From Leucosporidium creatinivorum (taxonomy: Eukaryota; Basidiomycota; Microbotryomycetes; Leucosporidiales; Leucosporidiaceae), in NCBI GenBank assembly GCA_001600635.1, contig BCKL01000020.1:124001-188000 (forward strand): a DNA stretch of 64,000 nt, written 5' to 3'. Within the stretch, counting starts at the first letter, position 1. Every line of letters begins with the position of its first letter. Made by a program: the position numbers and the translations under genes. Shown here in pieces: positions 24,018 to 35,545 of this stretch. Below the pieces are notes generated by a model. The model saw only the letters and a list, made by a program, of their open reading frames with translations, was not told the origin of the DNA and made no database searches.

Positions 24018-27000
24018 TTAGACGAGATCGCGGCGAGGAGCCTCGACGTGCTCCTCGGATCCGTTCTCCCAGTGGTAGAGCTGCTCTTGAGGTCCCATCT
24101 ATAGTACGATAGGTCAGCAATGTGTCACAAAGATAAGAAGGCGCTCCAACTCACGTTCTTGCGAAGGACGTTCTTGCCAATCCAGTAGGGGACCTGGCGA
24201 AGCTGATAGGTGGCGTGGTGGTGTGTAGGGACGGAGAAGACCTGGTCGAGCTCCTCAAGGGAGAGGGCCTTGGTCTGCGGAGGTAAGGAGGGAGAGGATG
24301 AGCGAGCGGCTCGGCGATAGTTTCAGCGAGGGTGCGAGAGGCCTTACCTCGGGAAGGAAGCAGAGAACGAGCATCCAGCCAATGAGACACCACACAGCGT
24401 ACCAGGCGAACGCTCCCTCTGTTGCAGTACGAGCTGTCAGCATTGAAAAGCGCGTCAAAAGGAGCGAGAGACGACTAACGAGGCTTGAATGCGCCCAAAA
24501 GACGAGGGAAGGTGAGGGCGACGATGAACTGCGAGTGTCACAATGTATCTGATCAGTTCCTGTTCCGCACAACCGACCGAACAGTCGCTGCAACCAATTT
24601 TGACGCTGCAGTCGCCGAACCGCCCCTTCGATCGCCGAACTCACGTTGAAACCCCAGCAGACAGCGGTAGCGTATGACATTCCCGTCTCGCGAATGTAAA
24701 GAGGGAAAGCCTCGGCCGAGTATGTGAAAGGTACAGGTCCCTCTCCAGGAGAGTAAGCCATGCAATGTCTGCGCCGAGGAAGTAATCAGCGCGGAGCTCA
24801 GCGGGGACCAGACCTCAATCTCGAGCGCCAGAGATCAGAGACATACCCGTAGATACCGAGGCAGACGACAGCGATGCGAGCCTTGGAGGTCTCAGGGATC
24901 CAGAAGGCAAATCCTGCGACGAAGAAAGGGTCAGCTCCCAGCTCGACTCGAACAGGTCAGAGTCACTCACCAGTCAAGAACAGGAAGAACGACATGATGG
25001 GGAAAGTCACGAGAAGCAGGGTGCGACGTCCGAAGGTATCGATGGTGTACACGGCCGGGGCAGCGAAGATCCAGTTGAGAGCGCCGAAGCCGAGAGTGGC
25101 GCCCAATGCCGAGATCTCGTCGAATCCACTGAGGCGGAAGACAGTCGAGGAATAGTATGCGATGACGTTGATACCACAGAATTGCTCTGAAGACGCGAAG
25201 AAGGGAGAGCGTGATTAGCGACGGCTCTTCGACGAGCTCGGCGCTCGGAGGCGGCGGGCCACTTACGCATGAACATGACGATGCCAGAAGCGTAGACAGC
25301 ACGACGGTTACGAGCGACGGCGAACATCTCGACGATGGCGGAGCGACCGGTAGAGATGTTGGCCTCCTCCTCGAGGAGGGCGTTCACCATAAAGAGATCG
25401 CGAGCGGCCTGGAGCTTCGAGTGACGGAGACGGCAAAATGCCTGGAAAGCCTTGGTGTCTGCGCGTAGGAGAGAGGATTAGGGGCTGTACCAGCACCGAT
25501 AAGGTCAGAAAGACCTACAGCGACCCTTGCCGATGAGCCAGCGAGCCGACTCGGGGCAGAACCAGACTTGGGCCATGACGAAGAAGGCGGGCAAGCAGGC
25601 GCTACCAAGCATGAGACGCCAGTTGAGACCTGCAGGATAGTCAAAACGGTCAGCTAGATGCCCCAATCCATGCTCGAGCTGCAGAGTCGACTCACCGGTG
25701 ATGGCGGCGTTGGTTGGGTCGGGGACCTTGTAGAAAGCGAGCGACGAGACTGTTCCCAGCATGATACCGAAGGCGGTCCACACTTGCCATTGCTATAAAG
25801 GAGCGTGTGGGTTAGCTACTGACCCTCAGCGCGGCCAGAAACTTGTCTAGGGCGCCGAAACGGCCAAGACCGAGCGCTCACCATTACGAGAGCTCCACGG
25901 ATCAACGGGGGAGCTGTTTCGGCAGCGTAGACGGGTACTGTAGCGCTCTTAGGACCAATTCCAAGTCCCAAGACGAATCGAGCTGCGAATAGGTGACCCC
26001 AGCTGCAGAAAGCGAGCAAGTTAGCGTTCGGCGCAATGGAGCCGAGTCGGCGTTGGCTTGGGCGAGGCCTTCGAGACCCAAGAGACGTCTAAGGAACTGC
26101 TACATACCTGTTGGTGCAGGCGGACCAGATGCAGGTGAGAGCCGACAGAGCAGCGGTGACGAAGATGGCTCCGCGACGGCCGAGGTACTTGTTGAGCGGG
26201 CTCGTGAGCCAGCATCCGAGGACGGCGCAGGCGAGGTAAGGGGCTCCGTTGACGAGTCCAAGAAGCCACTCGTTCTGCGAGGCGTTGGGAGCGCCAGCTT
26301 CGGTGTTGAGTCCGAACTGAGGTGCCCCTGCGAATCGCCGAGACGGGTCAGCGAGAGAAGCTGGGAGCGTAAACGCTCTAGTGACGCACAGAAGAGGTTG
26401 GCACCGTTGGTAACCGACTCATCCATTCCTTGAACAGCAGCGGCCATCTGAAGAGGCAGACGTCAGCCTCACAACCGGAGCTCGGCGCAGATGCTTCGAA
26501 CTCACCGAACAGCAGACGACCAAGAAGTAAAGTTGCTTAGGGTGGTCCCACTGCAACAGAAACCTTGTGAATGAGCATCTGCATCGATTTTAATGCCACC
26601 ATACAGCAGAACGAGGCTGGGAAGCCGATTCGGTGTCCATGGCGCCCCCCGCTCTCCATCTTGCGGAGGCACGAGGGAGGGCTCGCGGGGCGAGAAACTC
26701 ACCTTGTGCGTGACTTCACGACGAAGGACCTTGAGCTCCTGCTCGTCGAGGAAGTCGAGCGTCTCGAAGTTGAGGGGATCTTGAGCGAGAACGGCGCCCT
26801 TGGCGAACAGCTCGGCGTGCTCGGAGAGGCCCTTCTCGTGGGCGAATGCGCGTCCCATTTCTGCGAGACGTTCGTGCGAGATTCCAGCGAGGGGGTTCTA
26901 GTGATGGGCAAACCAAAAGGGAGCAAGTCAGCGAGCTGCAGGTAGGTACGGAGTTCGGCGACGGGTCCCTCAGGTCGCGACAGGACTCCACCTCGCGTTG

Positions 27001-27183
27001 TAGAAGAGTACTCACCTCGAGCTTGGCGTTAACGTTGTCTTGACCAAGGTTGAGCTTGCCTGTAGCATGCTCGCTGTGCTCGGTCGAGCCCTTGCCAATT
27101 TTCTGCTGCATCTCCTTCTCCTTCATCGCTGCGATCGTAGGTTTGACCATGTAGGCATTCTTGCCGCCATTCGATTCGGCCAT
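24018..27183 (-). CDS. MFS sugar transporter (sugar porter family)
   Basis: A ~645-residue transporter in about 16 exons. The start ATG (27183) opens a long hydrophilic N-terminus, including [20 protein letters not shown], before the first membrane segment. Sugar-porter signatures are visible: [14 protein letters not shown] after helix 2, the [20 protein letters not shown] segment, [12 protein letters not shown] at the end of the N-half, [13 protein letters not shown] in helix 7, [10 protein letters not shown] between helices 8 and 9, and a C-terminal [20 protein letters not shown], the usual PETKGxxLEE motif. The family imports hexoses, polyols or related compounds by proton symport at the plasma membrane; the substrate cannot be told from sequence. 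Proteins with this N-terminal extension form a distinct fungal clade. A rearranged partial copy lies just downstream (23236-23800). The upstream region shared with the Ser/Pro-rich gene is long. Confidence 0.93.
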
Positions 27184-28934
27184 CCTGAGTGTTGTTGGTG
27201 AGTGGCGAAGGTGTGTGGGGTCGTTCGACGGATGGTTTTCCTCGAGGAAAGACGAGGAGTTGGGGGGAGCCGAGGTGAGTTCGGCGAGGGGTGCTGCCTG
27301 CTCGCTGGTGAAGAGGCGAGTGGGGGTTGGTTGGTGTGAGTGGTCGGGGCCGACTTGGAGAAGTGATGGGTAGGAAGGAGACCCGTGAGGGTTGCAACAC
27401 TTTAGCTCCACTCCCTTCGCGGAGTCCCCCATGACGACTGGCAAGCGACCCGGCTCCTTTCTCCGTCCCCCCTGCAGCGTCTTCGCCTCGCCATTGGACC
27501 GAAAAAAACTGCAATAATGCACAGCCAATGTACCCCGATACACCCGGACTACACAGCCCTCCCTTCGTGAGCTCACTGCTCCCCAAGAGAGCGAGAAAGC
27601 CTGCCCGGCAGCCAGGGCAGCAGCTTCGGCATGGGGGGTTACATCACCCTTAATTGGGATCGATACTCTGTTCACCCTTTGCTGCACCGAGTTCGAACTC
27701 CTCTTGTCGGCCGACAAGCATGTCGATTTCGGCAGAGGTGGAGGCGAGTGTATGTAGGAAGGCGCCGTCGAAACTCGGCGCCGAGTGGGCCAGGGGAGGT
27801 GGCTGAGAGCTGTAGGGTGAAGCAGAAGGTTGCAAGAAGGAAAATGGCTGTGTACGAGTCGACCCGGACGGCAAAGGCGAGTCGGGAGATGAGATCTCGA
27901 AACTGGACGGGGGAAAGGAGCGATGAGCGGCGCCGAGATCTTCCAAAAGCGCCGCTGTAGGTCGACACGAGTTGCGAGTGAGGTCTAGGGGATGCTCAGC
28001 ATCAAAACAAGTGAATGGCGCGAGAGAGAGAAGCAAAGCAAGCCTCAGAACGGCTCAGCTCGATTCCAAGCCTTGGGAGCGAGCCAAGAGCTGCTGGAAG
28101 CTGGTCGGGCTGCTATGCTGGCCAATCCGCTGAAACGAAGGAGTGTGCACACTGTAGCAAGTACGGAGTTGTAGCCTCGAAGACCATGCGCAAAGAGCCG
28201 AAGCAAAGAAGAACGAGGCAAGAAGGAGAGCAGCCGAGCGTTGAAGGAGGCCAGCTCGAGCGGCTCGAACTTGAGACTCCTTTCATCAGCAATCGGAAGG
28301 GAAGCCTAGCGGGGGTTCCAGGAGTCATCATAGCACTAAGAAGCTCTCCGTAGCCTCACCTACGCACACTTCAAGCTCGACCACCTCGAGCCTCGCCGAG
28401 CGCGATCTCTCTTTTGCTCTCTCCAACTCGCTCGCTTTTCTCGCTTCGCCTCCAATTACCTGCAGGACGGATAGGTGTCTCTCGCTATTCCCAAGCTTAC
28501 TTTACGCGACTCAAGCACCAGCAGCAGGTGAGTGTCGAGCTCTGAGGACTGGCTCCGCGTTTCAGCGCGTTGGAGCGGCTCACTGGGCTCCGCTAGAGGC
28601 GTTGGAAGGCTACAGGGGGTTGAAGAGGGGCTCAGAAAGTTTCTGTTTGCGATGCTGAGGTATAGCTTTGGCTGCAGAGGCGAGAGGACTGGCCCACACG
28701 GGAGACGAGCGCGTCTCTGCAGGGACAAGGGACACGGACGAAGGGGCGTCCCAGAGCGGATGCTGTAGCACAGTACGGCATGTGCTGTCTCCGCTGTAGC
28801 CAACCATGCGATGACAGCCCACACCAAGCGTTCGCCTCAACAACGGCGCGCCTCGAGCTCTGAGCCTGCTCGCTGACTTCAATGTACGCGTTCCACAGCT
28901 CCACATGCCGATCTAAACTACACACGTAGTACAA
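27184..28934. promoter_or_regulatory. Long divergent intergenic region between transporter and Ser/Pro-rich gene
   Basis: 1.75 kb with no supported coding gene. The left part is the transporter promoter. On the right, a probable 5'UTR intron of the next gene runs 28528-28898 (GCAGCAG|GTGAGT ... GCTGACTTC ... TTCCACAG), leaving about 36 bases of leader before the ATG at 28935. A 12-base palindrome GAGTTCGAACTC sits at 27689-27700. Nothing else recognised. Confidence 0.45.
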
Positions 28935-31900
28935 ATGTCCAGTCCCGAGATCCCTGCACTTCCTCCGCCGCTGCCGACCCACACGCGCAGCCTCTCCTAC
29001 TCGTCCTCGTCCTCCTCCGCCGGCTCCCCAGCTCAGCACTCCGGACCCTTCGCCCAGAACACGCTCAGGAGGAAAGATGGGAAGGATAGCGCCCCGCTAA
29101 GCCGCAGCGGCAGTCAAGGATTCGGCGGGGCGAGCAGACGGTCGGGGAGCAGCGTGAGCTCGTCGAGCCCACCGCTCAGTCGCAGCTCCTCCTTTGTGCG
29201 GCAAGGAAGCAACTCGCCCACGACGCAACGCCCCCCTGCCTCCGTTCGCCGCTCGGCTTCCACCTCCAACTCACCTGACCCCTCCTCATCAACAAGCCGA
29301 CACCGCGCCTCCTCCATCCTCAACAGGGTCTCGCCTTCACTCTCACAATCTCGCTACAATTCCACATCACCCAACACCTCCAGCGTCGGGCTTCGCAGCA
29401 ACAACAGCCTCAGCAGCAAGCCGCGACGCGAGCCTCTGGGGTTGGGATTAGGACTCGGCGCGGGAGCCTTCTCGCGGGGCATGGGCCAGCTTCCGAGCCC
29501 TCCCCATACGGCGAGCGACGGCGCCAGCACGGCTAGCAACACAATTCGCTCGAGGGATGGCCTCGATAGTGAGCACGGCAGCGGAGGGAGCGCCGAGCTC
29601 AAGTCTGAGCGCCCCGAACGGCCGCCGAAGAGCGAGGCGCGAGTCAGCCTCTCCACCCCTCCTAAGAAGCGCACCCTCCCGTTCGACGTCCCTTCCATCG
29701 AACGCTCGAGCCCCACCATCGCCGGATCACCAGCACGACGAGCCAGCCCCGACCGAAGTCTGCCCAGTGATCGTTCGACTTCTCCTTCCCCCGCCACCGC
29801 CGCATCCAGCTTGAGGCGCTCCCTGACAGCAGCGACATCACTTCGCCAATCCTCGGGCTTCAACGACCCCGCCTCGCCCAACTCTCCCACTCCTTCCCCT
29901 CGAACCTCCCTTCTCGTCGACCTGAACTCGAGCGCTAGTAGCGAGAGTGACGCGTCTACGAGGACGGCAAGGGAGGATGATGATATCAAGGGAAAACGAC
30001 GTGCGCGAGAAGCCTCGCTTGAAGCGCTCGAGGGCACCGCAAAAGCTGGAGGAGATGGGCAGGACCGCCGAGCGACGACTGCTTCTGACTTCAAGGACCA
30101 GAGGGCGAGTTCGCTGACCGATGCTTCCTCTGACACCCCAAAGCTTATGTCTGCCTCTCCTCACAGATCCTCGACTCGATCGATACGGCCGCTTCGCCCA
30201 CACCCTCCCAAGCCAACCCTGAGGACGGCGCTTCCCTACTGCACCACGCATCGACGTCAACTCTTCGCTCGCCTTCCGCCAACGGAACCAGCGCTAGCCC
30301 CACCTCTTTCTCTCAGTCGCGAGAGTCGAGCCGAGAGGAGCCCTCCACCTCAGGCAATCGCCGCTCCTCTCTCGACCAATCAGCTCGACCTTCTTCCTCC
30401 TCTATCGACGAGTTCGGCTCGTCCTTTGACGGCGGTAGCGTCCGCCGCAGTAGCACGATGAGCGCCCTCGCGTCGGGTGAGCGCGACACGAGAGATCAGG
30501 ATCGGCGCATCCGCACGCTCAGCTCAACACGACGGGATGGACGAGACGAGATGCCAGAGCGCTCTTACACCTCCATGTCGAGCTACTCGCCCAACTCGGC
30601 GACTCATCCTAGGAGATCGGACCTCGTCGGCAGCGAGCGCACGAGGGCCGCCAGCGCCATGGGGGATAACGCTGCACGAGATCGCGAGATGGCAGCAGGG
30701 ATCCGAAGGGCCGCCTCGAGGGACATGCTCAGCGGTATTGGACTCGATAGCAGCAGCCCTCGAGTGAGAAGGAGGGCATCGGAGGCAGGCTTCCTTCTCG
30801 AGCGTGCTCAGAAAACGGAACTCCCAGATTCGCCCGCCATCGCCAACAGCATCTCTCCCTCCATCCGGCAACGCCCAAGAATCCCTCTCGACTTCCTCTC
30901 CTCCCCTTCCGCCAGCAGCCCATCCACCTCCGCTCGCTCTCCTCGCCCCGACTTCGACGCTTCCTCTCCCCGAACCAACTCGCCTCGCATCTATAGTCCC
31001 TCCATTCGCGAGCGCATCAACAGCCCTCGCATCCACTCCCCTCGCACCGCCTCTCCTCTTTCCACGCCCGACCCCGACCGCCTCCCCAGCGACGCCACGG
31101 CCGCCGAACGCCGACGACAGAGCCAATCTGAGGGTCTTGCCACCTACGCTGGTCGTGGGGAGTCGACGGAGTACGATGCGATGGGGCTGCCTCATGCGCG
31201 ACCTCCTCGCGCCGGTCGAGCAGCCAAGAGTAGCGGTGGAAGCGGGAGCACGGGCAGCGGCGGAGGGATCACGAGCCCAGGACGACCGCAATGGCGGGAG
31301 GGTACCATCAGTGAGGAGGAGCGACCAAGCTCCAGAGCAGCGTCGCGATTGGAGGGTCGGAGAAGAAGCAGAGCAGAGGAGCGAGAAGATGGTGAGCTGG
31401 CGAGTCGAAATCGCGGCAGCAACTTGAGCTGACTCTCCCGCTGTCGCAGTCTTTCGCAACAGCCTCGACCAGCTCGATAGCCCAGGAGGACGCTCCGCAT
31501 CTCGAGCAGACTCGCGCTACTCGTCCATCGCCGACACCTTGGAAGCTCGCAAGGAGAAGCTAAGATCAACCGAGGTCGGCTCCGAAGCGTGGATGGCCGA
31601 GTGTGAGTACTGCAGTCAAGTCCGGGCGCATGGAGCTGACATTATCCTTCCCTCCGTCAGTCCAAGACCTACGCCGTCGTTCAGCTCGTTCTCGCGCTTC
31701 CGGTTCCAGCGGCGACGCTCGTTCGACCATGGACGCCCCTCCTTCGCCTGCAGGCCACCTCGAGCGCGATCGCACCGTCCGTGCAGTCAGCGCTCTCTAC
31801 AACGGCGACGAGTCCCCTCGCTCGCCTTCCTCCGACCAATCCTCGCCTCGAAAGCGCGATGCGAGTGGCCAGTTCGGCAGCTATCGCTCTCGCCGCATCT

Positions 31901-33437
31901 CGTTCGCCAACTCCACCCACGACTCCTCTGCCGGCAACTCTCCTTCCATGGTGCGCTCCGGCTCAGCCTCAACGTCGGCGTCAAGATCAGGAGCCAGCTC
32001 CCGCCTCGGCTCATATCGCAACGGCGGGGATCACCACGCCCTCCTCTACTCGGCCTTCGAGCGCTTCGAGCAGTACTTCGTCTCGCTCGACGATCAAGAA
32101 GCGCCATCGCCCGAGTCGGTCGACCTCGTCAAGCGGATGGCAGCCCTCATCGGTTCGACGACCAAGCTCAACGGCGGACTCCGGTCTCTGCTCGCCTCGA
32201 CTTCGGACGCGCAAATCGAAGCCGAGCTCGACGAAGGCAGCCGATCAGCGACAGTCGGCATCGCCCAATTTGAGAAGAGCGTCAGCTCCCTCCTCCGCAC
32301 CAGTGACGACCAGGTTCGCTGCCTCACCGAAGATCTCATCGCCTTCACTCGCGTCGAACGGGTGCGGGATCGCCTTCGGCAGAGCGGAGAAGGCTACAGT
32401 CGACCTGCTAGTCGCGCCAGCAGCTATCGAGGAGGACCTATACACGCCTCGCCCAAGCGACCTGCTACGTCGAGTCCTTTCGAGGGGGCCACCGTGTCGA
32501 TGAGCAGCGGCAGGAGCATTCCTTCTTCAGCATCAAGGCAGACACTGCGAGATCCGCTGGCCGAGGAGGATGGTGTACCGAGGCGACACACCATGTCCCT
32601 CTCGTCTGCTCGCGGTCAATATATCGCCGCCGACTCGCCGACCCCGGGTAGCAGAAGGGAGCCTCTGAGGTCGCCGTTGAGCGCGATGGAAGGCTTTGCC
32701 GCCCCCGCACGTCGATCTTCCATCTCATCTTCCGCCTCTTCGCGGTCGCCGGAGACTACCTCGACTTCTTCGATCGCCGAGCTGGGCTTGCCGAGCGCTT
32801 CGGCGTCGAGTAGCAGGATCTCTCTGCGCCGTGCTAAGGATTCGGTGAGCTCTGCCTTGTGTCTTTCTCCTTGGGTCATCGCTGACGCCTTCTACCACAC
32901 CAGTCTACCTCGACGGCCACCGTTCGCGCCGTCACCCCGACGCACCTCCGCTTCCCCACCACCTCCACCTCTCCCGATGCTCCCGTCGTCGACGCCACGC
33001 CCGCGACTACACACAACTCTCCTACCCGCCAACCGGTTCTACCGACCTCCATCCCCTTCCCTCGCTCGAATGGCCGCCAATACCGAACCTACTCCGAAGC
33101 CGACCGACTCTCCCTCAACTCGCTCAGTCTCAGCGGCTCGCAGAACGACGGCTCTTCCCACCACGGTTCGATCAGCCCCGAGCAAGGTCGGTGTGCTAAG
33201 GAGCGCATGTCGACTGGGAGTCAAGGAATGGGCAAGAACGTCGGCGCCGCGATTCGAAGCTTGACGGGGCTCAGGAGCAGGAGGGACGTCAGCGAGGGGA
33301 GCATTGTTGGCGGGGATGAGGGACGGAGGAGCAGCTTAGACTATGGCTCGCCCTCGTCCTCTCCGGAGGAGAGGAGGGCCGAGCGGAGGAGGGAGGTGGA
33401 GGCGATCCTGCGCCGTTCGAGCAAGGGATCCAAGTGA
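28935..33437 (+). CDS. Large Ser/Pro/Arg-rich protein of unknown function
   Basis: A 1,421-residue protein in five exons: 28935-30104, 30167-31391, 31450-31602, 31661-32844 and 32904-33437 (1,422 codons with the stop). Most of it is low-complexity, packed with SP, SS and RxxS sites, as expected for a disordered, heavily phosphorylated scaffold. One region is different: about 32030-32395 encodes a helical, charged stretch from LYSAFERFEQYFVSLDD through AALIGSTTKLNGG to FTRVERVRDRLRQ, probably the only folded domain. Runs such as SPRTNSPRIYSPSIRERINS form short internal repeats around 30965-31070. The first intron (30105-30166) starts with GC. The last residues EERRAERRREVEAILRR form a basic helix. 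I do not recognise the family; a role in signalling or cell polarity would be only a guess. Confidence 0.8.
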
Positions 33438-33579
33438 GGTGTCGATGGTTCTCGCCGTACCGTGTTTGTTATAGCTTTCTGGTGTAGACTTCTCTTTCTC
33501 CTTGCGCTCTCTCCCCAATGTCATAGCCCGTTCATACACGACTTGCTCTACTCGGCGACTTGCGAAGGCTCGGCTCTAC

Positions 33580-35328
33580 TCAGTCCTCGCTCGCTCTCCC
33601 TGCTTCGAAACCTACGAGCACCCCTCGGACGCACTCCCCAATCTTCTCGAGGCAGTAACCTCTGCACGCGAGCGAAGTCAGCATCATTTCCCTAGAGCAG
33701 CGGTTGAAGCAGCGGCCGAACGACGAACCCTTCCATGATGAAAGCCGTCTGCACTCCTCCTCGAGCAATCTCCCGGCCCATCTTCTCGTAAGCATCCACC
33801 GTAATCTTGAAGTCGGTCAGTGGATCGTCTACGAACGTGTCTACGCCGAGGCTGCGATGAGCGGACGTGCGAAAGGAAGGCCGTTAGCATTACCGAGCTG
33901 GGCCCTCCTCGTCCCGCTACCCCGAAGAAAGAGGCTCACGAAACGAATAGAAACTCGGGTGCCCATGCCGTGATGCGATCCATCGCCTGAGATAGCGCAA
34001 AGAGGTACTCCTCGTCGTTGGTGCCGAGCGGAAGAGGGAGATTGAGGTTGGTGCCGACGCCTGCGCCTGAGCCGACTTCGGTAGCCGCGCCGGTGAAATC
34101 TGAGGAATATCAAAGGTGTCAGCCAAGTTTCAATCACTGAGGTGTCAACACAACTCACAAGGATAGTCCGGGCTCCCATGAAGCGAGACGTAGAAGACAC
34201 TTGGGTCAGAGTAAAAGATTTTGGAGGTACCTGCACATACAGAAGCTGTCACACGGTGTCATTGCTGCAAGCTGGTGAGGAGAGAAGCACACCATTCCCG
34301 TGATGGTAGTCGATATCGAGGATCGCGACTCTCGGCTTTCCCTCGGCGGTCGACTCCGGCGATGAGGCTGCATGCCGTTGGTACCACTTGGTAGCGATGG
34401 CGACGTTATTTAGATAGCAGTAGCCTCCACAGAGAGAGGGGGCGGCGTGATGACCTGGCGGTCGACTGTAGAGGAGCAGGAGGTCAGCGCTACCACCGAG
34501 GGCCGAGATTCCAGGCGGACGGGAAGGGGGATGAGGTGAAAGCAAAGAAGGCAGCCGGAGAGGAGCCTAGACCGATCTGGTATAGCAAGGAGAGCACAAG
34601 AAGTCGAGCGGCCGACTTACCAGAGTGCGAAAGCCCCCTTCGCCGAACGGTCCTCCAGAAGCAGCTCGACGGTCCGCACAGCCAGTCTTGCCGATGCGAG
34701 CGCGCACAGGTACGTATCTAGTGTGCGGGTTTGGCGGTTAGCTTTCCTTCGAAGTGGTCCCAAGAGCGCCGAGACGACTGACCAGCCGTGATCGGCGCCG
34801 AGAGGTCGAATGAGAAGCGGCCTGCGGGGCGTAGAAGGAGATTGAGCGTGAGCGAGCTATTCACAAGGGTATACGACTCGAACCGGCACTCACCTGCCAG
34901 CTCTATCGCCCCCGACTGCCTCGACCCAGCTTCCTCCGTTTCGAGCAGTAGATCCTGTCGCAGAAACGTCTCCGGGAGCACAGCATCCTTCAGAGAGACT
35001 ATTCAGCTAGCTGCTCTACACTGCAGCGACTCCTAGAGCTCACCGGATTGCCTCCTTCCCCGACCCATCGCTCATAGACCGTGCGGAGGAAGCTCAGATA
35101 GTCCTTGCCGTGCACCTCAGCGATCAGCTTCAGAAACCAGTCCTCTTCCAGCTCCTCTAGCGTCCAAGCTTCCTCGAGAGCAGAGAACCGACCTTCGGGA
35201 TCAGCGAGGAGCGAGTGGAGGATGAGTTGGACGCGGGTGGGCGATTCGAAGTAGGGGACGAGGGCGCCAGATAGGATCTCGTGCTTGGGAGCGTGCAGAG
35301 TTGACAGTGGTGTATGGACGACGAGCAT
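33580..35328 (-). CDS. Acetylpolyamine amidohydrolase-like enzyme (HDAC superfamily)
   Basis: A 374-residue zinc hydrolase in nine exons that sum to 375 codons. The ATG at 35328 gives MLVVHTPLSTLHAPKHEILS, which aligns with the usual start of acetylpolyamine amidohydrolases. An in-frame upstream TTG would add a hydrophobic leader but is not a credible eukaryotic start. Active-site motifs of the arginase/deacetylase fold are complete: CRPPGHHA (catalytic histidines), GGYCYLNNVAIA, LDIDYHHGNGT (zinc Asp and His), SLGVDTFVDDPLTDF (second zinc Asp) and MEGGYCLE, where the final intron splits EGG and the tyrosine stabilises the intermediate. The family removes acetyl groups from small polyamines or proteins. 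Insertions match the amidohydrolase subgroup better than Rpd3/Hda1 histone deacetylases. Convergent with the Ser/Pro-rich gene; tandem with the ING gene. Confidence 0.88.
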
Positions 35329-35545
35329 GACGAGGAGATTGAGAAGGAGCAAGAGATTCAACGAGCAGCGGAGCTTGGAAGCTCGAACAAAGACGAGTAG
35401 CGTCGCAGCGGGCGTGGAAGGCTACAGGGGATTAGAAGCAGGATGAAATTCCATCCAGATATACCTGCTCTGCTCCTGAAGCAACAAGATAGTCTACACC
35501 TCCTCTTCACTCGCTCTGCATCCTCGCCATCGCCGAATCCCCTCT

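Noticed and set aside
27689-27700. GAGTTCGAACTC, resembling a tRNA B box
   Set aside because: No matching A box or acceptor/anticodon stems can be folded around it; it is a simple palindrome.
35329-35361. Hydrophobic leader before the acetylpolyamine amidohydrolase that looks like a signal peptide
   Set aside because: It depends on a TTG start. The ATG at 35328 matches the usual family N-terminus, so secretion is not supported.
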